DNA from: PALSA-607 sp036501485 | GTDB taxonomy: Bacteria > Actinomycetota > Actinomycetes > Acidothermales > Acidothermaceae | Length of the DNA: 44,314 nt | NCBI GenBank assembly: GCA_036501485.1 | Contig: DASYAG010000090.1 | Span: 1 to 44,314, forward strand | Direction of reading: 5' to 3' | Shown here: positions 1 through 8,476 of the stretch, piece after piece | Numbering within the stretch: position 1 is the stretch's first letter | Layout of the letters: each line of letters opens with the position of its first letter | Translations under genes and position numbers: made by a program | The notes under the pieces: generated by a model | Told to the model about the DNA's origin: nothing | Databases searched by the model: none | Seen by the model: the letters and a program-made list of their open reading frames with translations, nothing else

Positions 1-334
<334 letters not shown>

Positions 335-465
335 GAGGAAGTGCTCCAGACCAAGGTGGGGCTCCCAAACGCAGTCTCGTTGGGATTACCCCATGGTACG
401 TGGTCGCACGCTTATATGAGGTATTCGCCCCGATCAGGGCACAACGGCCCTTGAGCAGAACCAGC

Positions 466-858
466 CTAAAGCTCGTGACCTGTCGTGCTGTCGACGTGAA
501 CGGGAATATCGCCATCGTGGCGGTCGCCGGTGGTCACTGTGCCGTTGGGTTCGAACATCAGAATCGAGCCGCCGGACGACGAGGGCTTGTGTTCGGTGCC
601 TTTCGGCACGACGAACGTGTCTCCCTCTCGCAACAAGATGGTGGTCTCGGCGCCGGTGGAGTCACGAACCGTTACCTCGAATTGCCCGTCGAGGACAAGG
701 AAGAACTCGTCGGTGTCCTCGTGCACATGCCATACGTGCTCGCCTCTGGCATGGGCGATGCGCACGTCGTAGTCATTGACGCGCGCGACGATCCGCGGGC
801 TGTACACCTCGTCGAACGACGCCAATGCGGTTGTGAGGTTCACCGGTTCGAGTGTCAT
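466..858 (-). CDS. small single-domain cupin protein (130 aa)
   Basis: The protein is 130 residues from an ATG that overlaps the stop of the upstream MFS gene by 4 bp (ATGA), so the two are translationally coupled. Cupin motif 1 is visible as HVWHVHEDTDEFF (His-x-His and Glu metal ligands) and motif 2 as GDTFVVPKGTEHKP. The domain fills the whole protein, as in stand-alone mannose-6-phosphate-isomerase-like cupins. Such proteins bind a divalent metal and act as small isomerases, dioxygenases or ligand binders. The sequence does not say which. The longer in-frame reading upstream lies antisense-free but inside the MFS gene, so I reject it. Confidence 0.82.
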   Translation of the reverse strand: MTLEPVNLTTALASFDEVYSPRIVARVNDYDVRIAHARGEHVWHVHEDTDEFFLVLDGQFEVTVRDSTGAETTILLREGDTFVVPKGTEHKPSSSGGSILMFEPNGTVTTGDRHDGDIPVHVDSTTGHEL

Positions 859-2066
859 GCCTGCAAGTGTTCCACTTCCGAAGGTTCGACAAGCGTTGCG
901 ACGCCGTGGCGTGGCAGGGCCGGAACAGGCGTAAGCAAAACTGCAACGACCGGGAAAATCGCGGCCACCAGGAAGCCAGTGCTGTAAGAAGTGCTTTCGA
1001 TCAGGACGCCTAGCAGCGGGGGCGTGAGAATCGCAGCGATGTTTTGTGCCGTGTTCTGGGCACCGAGCGCGCGCCCCGCCCACGCCGACCCGGCGATCTC
1101 TGCGACTGCGGTGAACCCGAGACCGTTGTCGGTCACCGTCACAACAGCACCGACTGCAAATGCGACGACGACGAATGCCGCATGACGCGCATCTCCGATT
1201 GCGATGGCCAGCATCGCTAATGCACTGGCGACGGCGATCTGACGCATTGGTCGCAAGCGACTACCAACGCGATCGGACCACGCGCCTGCGCCCACCCGAC
1301 CAGCGGCGCCGGCCACCTGCATCGCAAAGACCAAACGACCGGCCGCGAGGACCTCCCAATGTCGTTGGTTCACGAGGTATTCAAGGACGAATGCAGAGAC
1401 CGCGAACTGCGGAACGACCAGCAACATGCTCGATCCATGCACTCGCCACAGTTGCGCGGTTCGGTAGGGCGATCGGGTGTCGTCCGATGCCTTCGCTGTC
1501 GCACGCGGCGGGTTCGTGACCAGCGCGAGCACCAGCACCGCAACTGCGGCACACAGTGCTGCGGGGAACACGAACGCCGTCGACAATCCGTGGCGAGCCA
1601 GTGCAGGCAAGGTCAATGCGGCGAGCCCGACTCCGAGGGGTTGCGCGGTTTGTCTCACCCCCATGGCAAACCCGCGTTCGTGCGCGTCAAACCACCCCAG
1701 CACGACGCGCCCGCTGGCTGAGTTCACCGACGCTCCTGCCGCGCCCGCCAGTGCAAGCAACGCGCACAGCGCCGTCAGTCCGTGAACCAAGCACGCGGCG
1801 GTAAGAAAGGTCGCCGCGCCCGCAAGCCCGATCGTGATCACCAGTCGTTCGCCCCATCGATCCGCGGCGTAACCCCAAGCAAACAGCGTGAACAGGACGC
1901 CGAGCCCAGGCGATGCGACGACGATTCCAGCCCTGGCCAACGAGATGCCGTAGGTGTGTCGGATTGCGGGGACGAGCATCGGAAGCCCGTAGACGTAGCA
2001 GCACATCGCCGCCTGGGCTGACCAGCCCAAGCCCAGGATCAACCAACGGCGACGCGACGTTCCCAC
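855..2066 (-). CDS. MFS transporter (403 aa)
   Basis: The protein is 403 residues from a GTG start (VGTSRRRW). It has the usual twelve hydrophobic segments of the major facilitator superfamily and the loop 2-3 signature in the form GYAADRWGERLV. A second half-repeat begins near residue 210 after a hydrophilic loop (NPPRATAKASDD). Glycine- and alanine-rich helices such as GAAGASVNSASGRVV match the oxalate/formate- and nitrate-type MFS families. It exports or imports a small solute by ion coupling across the cytoplasmic membrane; the substrate is not evident. It is the first gene of a two-gene operon with the cupin, so the cupin may act on the same compound. Confidence 0.85.
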   Translation of the reverse strand: MGTSRRRWLILGLGWSAQAAMCCYVYGLPMLVPAIRHTYGISLARAGIVVASPGLGVLFTLFAWGYAADRWGERLVITIGLAGAATFLTAACLVHGLTALCALLALAGAAGASVNSASGRVVLGWFDAHERGFAMGVRQTAQPLGVGLAALTLPALARHGLSTAFVFPAALCAAVAVLVLALVTNPPRATAKASDDTRSPYRTAQLWRVHGSSMLLVVPQFAVSAFVLEYLVNQRHWEVLAAGRLVFAMQVAGAAGRVGAGAWSDRVGSRLRPMRQIAVASALAMLAIAIGDARHAAFVVVAFAVGAVVTVTDNGLGFTAVAEIAGSAWAGRALGAQNTAQNIAAILTPPLLGVLIESTSYSTGFLVAAIFPVVAVLLTPVPALPRHGVATLVEPSEVEHLQA

Positions 2067-2344
2067 GCCAGGATCGTAACGCGCCGATCTCGCCTACCGA
2101 GACAGTAATCTCATCCCTTGAGATTCGCGACGTGGGGGGCAAAGGTTGCCAATCGGGCGAAGCGGCAAATCCACCCTTATTATCCCGTTTGACCCAACTG
2201 CCACATGGGCACCACCGATATCTCGCAATTCGCTCTTCCGCACCCGCAGGGCCGTAGTCGCGCCAAGTCCCACCCTTTCGGCCCTAAAGACCCGTCCCTC
2301 GGAGCCCGATGCAGACCACGGCCTGACCCGTCAGGAGTAGCCGG
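2067..2344. promoter_or_regulatory. divergent intergenic region between MFS and HD-GYP genes, possible structured leader
   Basis: These 278 bases separate two divergent genes and must hold both promoters. An inverted repeat AATCTC/GAGATT (2107-2112 and 2120-2125, 7-nt loop) lies 40 bases upstream of the MFS start and could be an operator. The part nearer the HD-GYP gene (about 2135-2330) is a long 5' leader ending in the ribosome binding site AGGAG at 2332-2336, eight bases before TTG. It contains GCGGCAAATCC at 2161-2172 and GACCCAACTGCC at 2190-2201. These loosely resemble conserved pieces of GEMM riboswitches, but I cannot fold a convincing aptamer. Confidence 0.35.
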
Positions 2345-3943
2345 TTGACGCGATTCGCCGATCGTGAACCCGCCCGGTGGAAGCAGCGACGAACAGCCGC
2401 CGCTGCGATCCGCCTCATTGTCTTGCTCGCCCCCGTCGCCGTGTCCGTCGGAGTGTCGCTCGCGATCACCCGAGTGGTCCCCGCCCCGGCTCATCACGGC
2501 CAGCGGATCGCGTGGCTGATTGGCATCGTGGTCGTCTGCAGCCTTCTCGCATGGCCCGCGCGCCGACTGTTGCGCCGGCTCCTCCCTTTGGCTGCGTTGT
2601 TCGAGATGTCGCTGCTGTTTCCCGGTGAAATGCCGACCCGGTGGAAGGTCGCCCGCGAGGCCGGCTCGATAAAGCATCTGGAGTTGGTGGCCTCCGGCGT
2701 GCCTGACCGCGAGTCGAGCAGGGCGGCGATCACGATCCTCGCGCTCGTCGCGTCCTTGGCGCGGCACGACCCCCTGACGAGAGGCCACAGCAATCGGGTT
2801 CGCGTTCTCACGGACCTGATCGCCGAGGAAATGGCGTTGCCGCAAGCGGATCGCGACCGACTCCGGTGGGCCGCCCTTGTTCACGACGTCGGCAAGCTCG
2901 AGGTGCCGGCAAAGCTCCTGAACAAGCCTGGCAAGCCGACCGAAGAGGAGTGGGAGACGCTGCGCCTGCACCCGCAGGCAGGCGCCGACCTCACAGAGCC
3001 CCTCGCCCATTGGCTCGGACCGTATTCGGTGGTCGCCGTGCAACACCACGAGCGCTACGACGGCACTGGCTACCCGGCTGGACTGCGCGGTCACGAGATC
3101 AGTCTGGGCGCGCGCATCGTGGGTCTCGCCGACGCGTTCGAGGTCATGACGGCATCACGCCCCTACAAGAGAGCGATGACGCGCAGCGCCGCATTGCAAG
3201 AGGTCATCAAGTGCGCGGGAAGCCAGTTCGACCCGGTTGTCTCGCGTGCGTTCCTCGCAGTGTCGATGCCCCGGCTGCGCCGCGCCCTCGGCCCGGCCAG
3301 CTTGGTCGGTCAGCTCCCGGTCATCGTGACGTCGCCCGCCAGCAGCATCCCGGTGCTGGCGAGCGGTGCGGCCCGCGGAGCCAGCACGGCTGTCGCGACC
3401 GGCCTCGCCGGGGCGGCCGTCGTCGCTGGCGGCGTCGTCGGCGTCACAGCAACCGCGCCAAGTTCGGGAGTCAGTCAACACTCAAACTCGACGGCCCAGC
3501 ATGCGGGCTCGGCCACCCAAGGCGCCGCAGCTCAAGCGCGCGCTGGGACGGTGCAACCTGACGTCCGCAACGACCCGGCCAATGTCGCGTCGAGCACTCC
3601 CCCGCCAACCGCTCCGTCACCAACGGATCCACCGCCGAGCGCGCTGCCGAGCCCCCTGTCAGTTACCACCGCGCCCGCGGCGACACCGACGGCGAACGGC
3701 GGCGCCAGGGCCACGCAACCAACGCGAGACAGCACCGTCGCGCAGCACCTGCTGCCCGCGTTGCCCGCGACCTCGCCGCTGCCGATTCCGATTCCGGCAT
3801 TGACAAACCCACCGCTGCCCCTCGCCGTCCCGCTGCCTACCGCACTACCGACCGAGCTGACAGATCCGATCGAATCGGTGGTCAACCCCCCGATTGCCGC
3901 GGTCGTTTCCGCCCTTCCTGTCCTCGGCTTTCTCGGGCAGTAG
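2345..3943 (+). CDS. membrane HD-GYP domain protein, probable c-di-GMP phosphodiesterase with exported Pro/Thr-rich tail
   Basis: The protein is 532 residues. The TTG start is chosen because AGGAG lies eight bases upstream. Two transmembrane helices (about residues 18-45 and 54-72) precede a cytoplasmic HD-GYP domain (about 130-320). The metal-binding HDVGK is near residue 179, and further His ligands lie in HPQAG and in HHERYDGTGYP, the GYP signature (here with Thr before GYP). HD-GYP enzymes hydrolyse c-di-GMP to pGpG or GMP. After the catalytic domain a third hydrophobic segment (about 346-370) is followed by some 160 residues rich in Pro, Thr, Ala and Ser, predicted to lie outside the membrane. 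Most HD-GYP proteins end at the catalytic domain, so this tail is unusual. It may anchor in or sense the cell wall. Confidence 0.88.
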   Translation: MTRFADREPARWKQRRTAAAAIRLIVLLAPVAVSVGVSLAITRVVPAPAHHGQRIAWLIGIVVVCSLLAWPARRLLRRLLPLAALFEMSLLFPGEMPTRWKVAREAGSIKHLELVASGVPDRESSRAAITILALVASLARHDPLTRGHSNRVRVLTDLIAEEMALPQADRDRLRWAALVHDVGKLEVPAKLLNKPGKPTEEEWETLRLHPQAGADLTEPLAHWLGPYSVVAVQHHERYDGTGYPAGLRGHEISLGARIVGLADAFEVMTASRPYKRAMTRSAALQEVIKCAGSQFDPVVSRAFLAVSMPRLRRALGPASLVGQLPVIVTSPASSIPVLASGAARGASTAVATGLAGAAVVAGGVVGVTATAPSSGVSQHSNSTAQHAGSATQGAAAQARAGTVQPDVRNDPANVASSTPPPTAPSPTDPPPSALPSPLSVTTAPAATPTANGGARATQPTRDSTVAQHLLPALPATSPLPIPIPALTNPPLPLAVPLPTALPTELTDPIESVVNPPIAAVVSALPVLGFLGQ

Positions 3944-3985
3944 GTGATCGCGGACCAGGGTGCCACGTAAGGCAGACTTGAGTGT

Positions 3986-4780
3986 GTGAGCAGCCAGCCG
4001 TCCGACGAGTTCGCGATCCGTGCACGCAGCTTCGGCGCAGTAGCCCGCGACTACGACCGAGCCAGACCGTCGTACGCCACCGAGCTCGTCGATGACATCG
4101 TCGGTTTGCTGCCAGGGCGCGAGGTTGTCGAGGTAGGCGCGGGCACTGGTAAGGCCACGGTGCTGTTCGCAGCGCGTGGGCTTGAGATGACCTGCGTGGA
4201 GCCTGATCCCGAGATGGCGGTGGTTCTCGCGGAGAACACACGACTGCTGCCGAACGTGAGTGTCACGGTTTCGTCGTTCGAGGATTTTCAGCCGGCAGAG
4301 TTATACGACGGCTTGCTCGCCGCGCAGTCGTGGCACTGGACGTCGCGCGAACATCGGTGGGTGAAGGCCGCAAGCATGCTGCGTGAGGGCGGCGTGATCG
4401 CGCTGTTCTGGAACCGCGAGCAATCGCACGCCACTCCACTGCTGCTAGCAGTCGCTGACGTCTACCGTCGCCACGGACTACACGACTCGAACCAGCAGAG
4501 CCCCGATGTGACCCCGCCCGCTTGGCCACGCGACGAAATGGAGAAGGAGCCAACCCTCACGGACGTCGAGGTGCGCACCTACTACTCGGTGCACACCTAC
4601 TCGACAGCCGCCTGGCTGGCGTACGCGGCGTCGACATCGAACCTGCTGATCCTCGAGCCAGCAAAACGTGAAGCGATCTACGCCGATGTCGCCAAGGTGA
4701 TCGACGACGCGGGTGGCGCGCTCGAGGTGCATCGCCGCTGCGACCTGTACCTCGCGCGGCGCACGGCAGTTCCGGTGTAG
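3986..4780 (+). CDS. class I SAM-dependent methyltransferase (264 aa)
   Basis: The GTG-initiated protein is 264 residues. It has the Rossmann motif I VVEVGAGTGKAT at about residues 46-57, an acidic post-I motif CVEPDPEM and a motif-IV-like segment. The N-terminus FGAVARDYDRARPSY is typical of the UbiE/Methyltransf_11 type, which methylates small molecules with S-adenosylmethionine; the substrate cannot be read from sequence. No biosynthetic partner lies next to it. The last five codons and the stop are part of the first unit of a 17-bp tandem repeat array that continues downstream. Confidence 0.88.
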   Translation: MSSQPSDEFAIRARSFGAVARDYDRARPSYATELVDDIVGLLPGREVVEVGAGTGKATVLFAARGLEMTCVEPDPEMAVVLAENTRLLPNVSVTVSSFEDFQPAELYDGLLAAQSWHWTSREHRWVKAASMLREGGVIALFWNREQSHATPLLLAVADVYRRHGLHDSNQQSPDVTPPAWPRDEMEKEPTLTDVEVRTYYSVHTYSTAAWLAYAASTSNLLILEPAKREAIYADVAKVIDDAGGALEVHRRCDLYLARRTAVPV

Positions 4781-4860
4781 CTGCAGTTCCGGTGTAACTG
4801 CAGTCCCGGTGTAGCTGCAGTTCCGGTGTAGCTGCGGCTCCCGTGTAGTTGCAGCCTGTC
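4766..4860 (+). repeat. 17-bp tandem repeat array spanning a stop codon (about 5.5 units)
   Basis: Units of consensus GCAGTTCCGGTGTAGCT start at 4766, 4783, 4800, 4817 and 4834, with a degenerate part-unit at 4851-4860. Units 1 and 4 are identical, units 2 and 3 differ by one base each, and unit 5 is more diverged. The first unit contains the stop codon (4778-4780) of the methyltransferase gene. Because 17 is not a multiple of three, the array cannot code for a repeated peptide. It has no spacers and is not a CRISPR. Replication slippage that copied the gene end is the simplest origin. Confidence 0.95.
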
Positions 4861-4916
4861 AACCAATTCCCCTGGGCCGGCGTCTACCTGGCACTCACAT
4901 CGTCGTCGGGGGAAAC

Positions 4917-5651
4917 ATGACAGGCATTCGGATCACCACAGTTGGCGTCGCTGTTGTCGGCGTTGGGCTCCTGCTCGCAGGATGCGCGAGTCCGGGAACT
5001 AAGAGCGCGGCTCCCGTGGCTCCCGCAACGTCAGCTTCCCCAGTGACGTCTTCGGCGCCGGCCGCGCCAGTGGCCCCGGCCGCGCGTCTTGCGCAGGCCG
5101 CACCTGTTGCGAAGGCCGTTCCCGTTGTGCAGACAGTTCCCGTCGCCCCGGCCGCTCCCGCCCGTACTCCTCCGGGGCAGCCAGCCGCGACGACGCCGCT
5201 CGCCACCCCGCCGTCCGTCAGTGCATCGCCGTCGGCCAGCACCCCGTCGTCCGGCTCGAGTCCGCACTTCACGACGCCGTCCGACGCGATGCGCTACCTG
5301 GTCGCCGCCTACAACCGCCACGACATTGCCGCGGAAATGCACGTGACGACACCGGACGCCCGCACCCAACTGGAATCCGAGCGGCAGTGGGTCAACACGT
5401 TCAGCTTCGACAACTGCGCCGTTGACGGCACCCAAGGCGACTACATCTGCACCTTCGACATGACGTCGATGGTCCCGACGGCCGCAGCCGGCAGTCCGGA
5501 CCCCGTCAGCCCAACCCCTGACGGCACGGCCACTGACCCTGGGACTGTCAGCATTCCGGCCGCCGTTGAGATGGCCGAGATCACGGTGATCGTCGCGCCA
5601 GCAGCCCGACCCGGCTGGTACATGTACGCCAGCGAGGGCTGCGGCGACTGA
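4917..5651 (+). CDS. secreted lipoprotein of unknown function with Ala/Pro-rich linker (244 aa)
   Basis: The protein is 244 residues. A signal peptide ends in the lipobox LLAGC with the lipidated Cys at residue 23, and GGGG lies upstream of the ATG. Residues 24 to about 115 are low-complexity Ala, Pro, Val, Ser and Thr (repeated PVAPA units), probably a flexible spacer through the cell wall. The C-terminal part (about 116-244) begins DAMRYLVAAYNRHDIAAEMH and contains two cysteines (DNCAVDG, YICTFDM) that may form a disulfide. This resembles NTF2/SnoaL-like or mycobacterial-type small lipoprotein domains, but I do not recognise the family. No partner gene is evident. Confidence 0.8.
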   Translation: MTGIRITTVGVAVVGVGLLLAGCASPGTKSAAPVAPATSASPVTSSAPAAPVAPAARLAQAAPVAKAVPVVQTVPVAPAAPARTPPGQPAATTPLATPPSVSASPSASTPSSGSSPHFTTPSDAMRYLVAAYNRHDIAAEMHVTTPDARTQLESERQWVNTFSFDNCAVDGTQGDYICTFDMTSMVPTAAAGSPDPVSPTPDGTATDPGTVSIPAAVEMAEITVIVAPAARPGWYMYASEGCGD

Positions 5652-5738
5652 GCTTCGGCGTCTACATGGACGCGTCGACTGCTCAGAGATACAGCCGGGT
5701 TGGAGTCGCCGGGCGAACAGTGACGGATGCCACACCGC

Positions 5739-5755
5739 CTCCGCTGGGAGCGGAG
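5739..5755 (+). terminator. GC-rich hairpin between lipoprotein gene and sdh operon
   Basis: A perfect 7-bp stem CTCCGCT/AGCGGAG with a GGG loop lies 88 bases after the lipoprotein stop and 71 bases before the SdhC start. No T-tract follows, so it would be a U-poor terminator of the kind common in actinobacteria, or part of the sdh leader. Confidence 0.4.
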
Positions 5756-5825
5756 CCAGCGCCGGGCGTAGGTTGTGCTCGCGTACGACCCGCAACGACG
5801 CGGGCAGCAGCGAGAAGGCGGGCCG

Positions 5826-6668
5826 ATGACCGTCCAAAGCAAGGCCCCGGCTGCGGGTAGCGGAGAACCCCCGGAGGGCCGGGTCGGACGCCGAGCGGCC
5901 ATCAGTGCGAAGACCTTGCGCACCGACCGGTGGTGGATACAGCCGGTCGTCACTTTCGTCGTCCTGTTCAGCTTCATCATCTACTCGACGTGGGCCGCGT
6001 TCATCGACCGCGACTACTTCTCCGAGCCGTACATCTCTCCGTTCTACTCCCCGTGCCTCGCGATCAAGTGCGGCACGGTGCCCGGCTCGAAGGGCGTCCC
6101 GCACCTGGGCATCTTCGGGCATTGGTGGTTCACCTCGCCCGCGATCATCATCCTGATCGTGCCGCTCGGCTTCCGGATGACCTGCTACTACTACCGCAAG
6201 GCCTACTACCGGTCGTTCTGGCTGTCCCCGCCCGCATGCGCTGTTGCGGAGCCGCACGCTAAGTACACCGGTGAGACGCGCTTTCCGCTGATCATCCAGA
6301 ACATCCACCGGTACTTCTTCTACCTCGGGATCCTGCTCAACATCATCTTGACCTACGACGCGGTCATTGCCTTTCGCAACCACCACGGCGCCTGGGGTCA
6401 CGCCGGGCTCGGCACCCTAGTGCTCGTCCTCAACGCGGTGTTCTTGTGGTCGTACACGGCGTCGTGCCATTCATGCCGCAGCATTATCGGCGGCCGCCTG
6501 AACCACTTCTCCAAGCATCCGGTGCGCTACTGGATGTGGGGTCAGGTCAGCCGACTGAACCGCTACCACATGCAGATCGCCTGGATTTCGCTGCTGTGGG
6601 TGGCATTTTCGGACGTCTACGTGCGGCTGGTCGCGTCCGGCACGATCACCGACGTGAGGTTTTTCTAA
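5826..6668 (+). CDS. sdhC: succinate dehydrogenase membrane subunit, actinobacterial Sdh1 type (280 aa)
   Basis: The protein is 280 residues from the ATG at 5826, which has AGAAGG about nine bases upstream; an in-frame ATG 17 codons earlier is less likely. Five hydrophobic helices are visible at about residues 36-58, 100-124, 164-183, 195-217 and 252-270. Conserved residues include HWWFTSP, NIHRYFFYLG, SYTASCHSC and NHFSKHP. Their arrangement is that of the single large membrane anchor found with the mycobacterial Sdh1 complex. Its histidines could ligate haem and it passes electrons to menaquinone. It is the first gene of the sdh operon, and the SdhA ATG follows two bases after its stop. Confidence 0.85.
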   Translation: MTVQSKAPAAGSGEPPEGRVGRRAAISAKTLRTDRWWIQPVVTFVVLFSFIIYSTWAAFIDRDYFSEPYISPFYSPCLAIKCGTVPGSKGVPHLGIFGHWWFTSPAIIILIVPLGFRMTCYYYRKAYYRSFWLSPPACAVAEPHAKYTGETRFPLIIQNIHRYFFYLGILLNIILTYDAVIAFRNHHGAWGHAGLGTLVLVLNAVFLWSYTASCHSCRSIIGGRLNHFSKHPVRYWMWGQVSRLNRYHMQIAWISLLWVAFSDVYVRLVASGTITDVRFF

Positions 6669-6670
6669 AC

Positions 6671-8476
6671 ATGACAGAGACTGAGCGGCATTCCTACGAC
6701 GTCGTCGTCATCGGGGCCGGCGGCGCCGGGTTGCGTGCCGCGATCGGTGCGCACGAAGCCGGCGCGAGGACCGCCGTCGTCTGCAAGTCGTTACTAGGCA
6801 AGGCGCACACCGTCATGGCCGAGGGCGGCATCGCCGCGGCGATGGGCAACGTGTGGAGCGAAGACAACTGGCAGGTGCATTTCCGCGACACGATGCGCGG
6901 CGGCAAGATGCTCAACAACTGGCGCATGGCACAACTCCATGCGCAAGAGGCGCCCGACCGGGTCTGGGAGCTCGAGAGTTGGGGCGCACTCTTCGACCGC
7001 ACCAAGGAAGGCAAGATCTCCCAGCGCGACTTCGGCGGCCACCGTTACGCCCGCCTCGCGCACGTTGGCGACCGCACCGGCCTGGAGATGATTCGCACCC
7101 TGCAGCAGCGCGCGGTCGCGATCGGCATCGACGTCTACATGGAATGCACGATCACGCAGTTATTGAAGGATGGCGACCGCATTTCGGGCGCGTTCGGCTA
7201 CTGGCGCGAGTCAGGTCGCTTCATCACCTTCGAAGCGCCGGCCGTGATTCTGGCCACCGGCGGCATCGGCAAGTCGTTCAAAATCACCTCGAACTCGTGG
7301 GAGTACACCGGCGATGGCCATGCGCTCGCGATGGGCGCCGGCGCACCGCTGGTGAACATGGAGTTCGTGCAGTTCCACCCGACCGGCATGGTCTGGCCGC
7401 CGTCCGTTCGCGGCCTGCTCGTCACTGAATCAGTGCGAGGGGACGGCGGGGTGTTGCGCAACAGCGAAGGCAAGCGGTTCATGTTCGACTACATCCCGGA
7501 GTTCTTCAAGGCCGAGACGGCCGACACGGAAGAAGAAGGCGACCGCTGGTACGACGACCACGTCAACAACCGTCGTCCGCCCGAGTTGTTGCCCCGCGAT
7601 GAGGTCGCGCGAGCGATCAACTCCGAGATCAAAGCGGGACGTGGATCGCCGCACGGCGGTGTGTTCCTCGACATCGCCTCGCGTCGTTCACCGGAGTTCA
7701 TTCGCAAGCGGCTGCCGTCGATGTACCACCAGTTCATGGAGCTCGCCGACGTCGACATCACGAAAGAACCGATGGAGATCGGGCCGACGTGTCACTACGT
7801 CATGGGCGGCGTCGAAGTCAACGCCGACTCGCAAATGTCCACGGTGCCAGGGCTTTTCGCGGCCGGTGAAGTAGGCGGCGGAATGCACGGCGCGAATCGC
7901 CTCGGCGGTAACTCGCTCAGTGACCTGCTCGTGTTCGGTAAGCGGGCGGGCGAGCATGCGGCGCAGTACTCCTCGTCACTCGCTGGCGCACGCCCTGCTA
8001 TCGCCGAAGCCGACGTCACGGCTGCCGGCGAAGCTGCGCTCGCGCCGTTCGAACGTGAGGGTGGCGAGAACCCCTACAGCGTCCAGCACGATCTGCAAGA
8101 CACGATGCAGAGCCTGGTGGGCATCATCCGCAAAGCCGAAGAGGTCGAGCAGGCGCTTGTTTCTATCGAAGACCTGAAGCGCCGCGTCGCCGCCCTATCG
8201 GTTGAGGGTCACCGGCAATACAACCCCGGTTGGCATTTGTCACTTGACCTTCGCAACATGCTGCTGGTCTCCGAGTGCGTCGCGCGGGCTGCTCTGGATC
8301 GCAAAGAGAGCCGCGGTGGTCACACGCGCGAAGACTATCCAGCGACCGATCCGACCTGGGGGAAGATCAACGTGCTGTGCAAGTTGGACGACGCCGGCAC
8401 CGGCGTCGAAGTGTTCCACCAGGATCTGCCGGTCATGCCCGACGATCTCAAGGCACTGTTCGAGGAGAGCCACTGA
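6671..8476 (+). CDS. sdhA: succinate dehydrogenase flavoprotein subunit (601 aa)
   Basis: The protein is 601 residues. The FAD-binding dinucleotide motif VVVIGAGGAGLRAA is at the N-terminus. KAHTVMAEGG contains the histidine that carries covalent FAD in this family. Substrate-site motifs are FHPTG, ESVRGDGGVLRN and HGANRLGGNSL. Its length and the insert HVGDRTG match the actinobacterial Sdh1/fumarate-reductase-like branch. It oxidises succinate to fumarate on the cytoplasmic face of the membrane. Its stop TGA overlaps the SdhB ATG by one base, so translation is coupled. The start at 6671 is fixed by the close spacing to the sdhC stop. Confidence 0.95.
   Translation: MTETERHSYDVVVIGAGGAGLRAAIGAHEAGARTAVVCKSLLGKAHTVMAEGGIAAAMGNVWSEDNWQVHFRDTMRGGKMLNNWRMAQLHAQEAPDRVWELESWGALFDRTKEGKISQRDFGGHRYARLAHVGDRTGLEMIRTLQQRAVAIGIDVYMECTITQLLKDGDRISGAFGYWRESGRFITFEAPAVILATGGIGKSFKITSNSWEYTGDGHALAMGAGAPLVNMEFVQFHPTGMVWPPSVRGLLVTESVRGDGGVLRNSEGKRFMFDYIPEFFKAETADTEEEGDRWYDDHVNNRRPPELLPRDEVARAINSEIKAGRGSPHGGVFLDIASRRSPEFIRKRLPSMYHQFMELADVDITKEPMEIGPTCHYVMGGVEVNADSQMSTVPGLFAAGEVGGGMHGANRLGGNSLSDLLVFGKRAGEHAAQYSSSLAGARPAIAEADVTAAGEAALAPFEREGGENPYSVQHDLQDTMQSLVGIIRKAEEVEQALVSIEDLKRRVAALSVEGHRQYNPGWHLSLDLRNMLLVSECVARAALDRKESRGGHTREDYPATDPTWGKINVLCKLDDAGTGVEVFHQDLPVMPDDLKALFEESH

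Noticed and set aside
4766..4860. CRISPR array
   Set aside because: The repeats are 17 bp, directly adjacent without spacers, and no cas genes are present.
5031..6401. Minus-strand open frame of 456 codons across the lipoprotein and sdhC genes
   Set aside because: No domain can be seen and it is antisense to two well supported genes.
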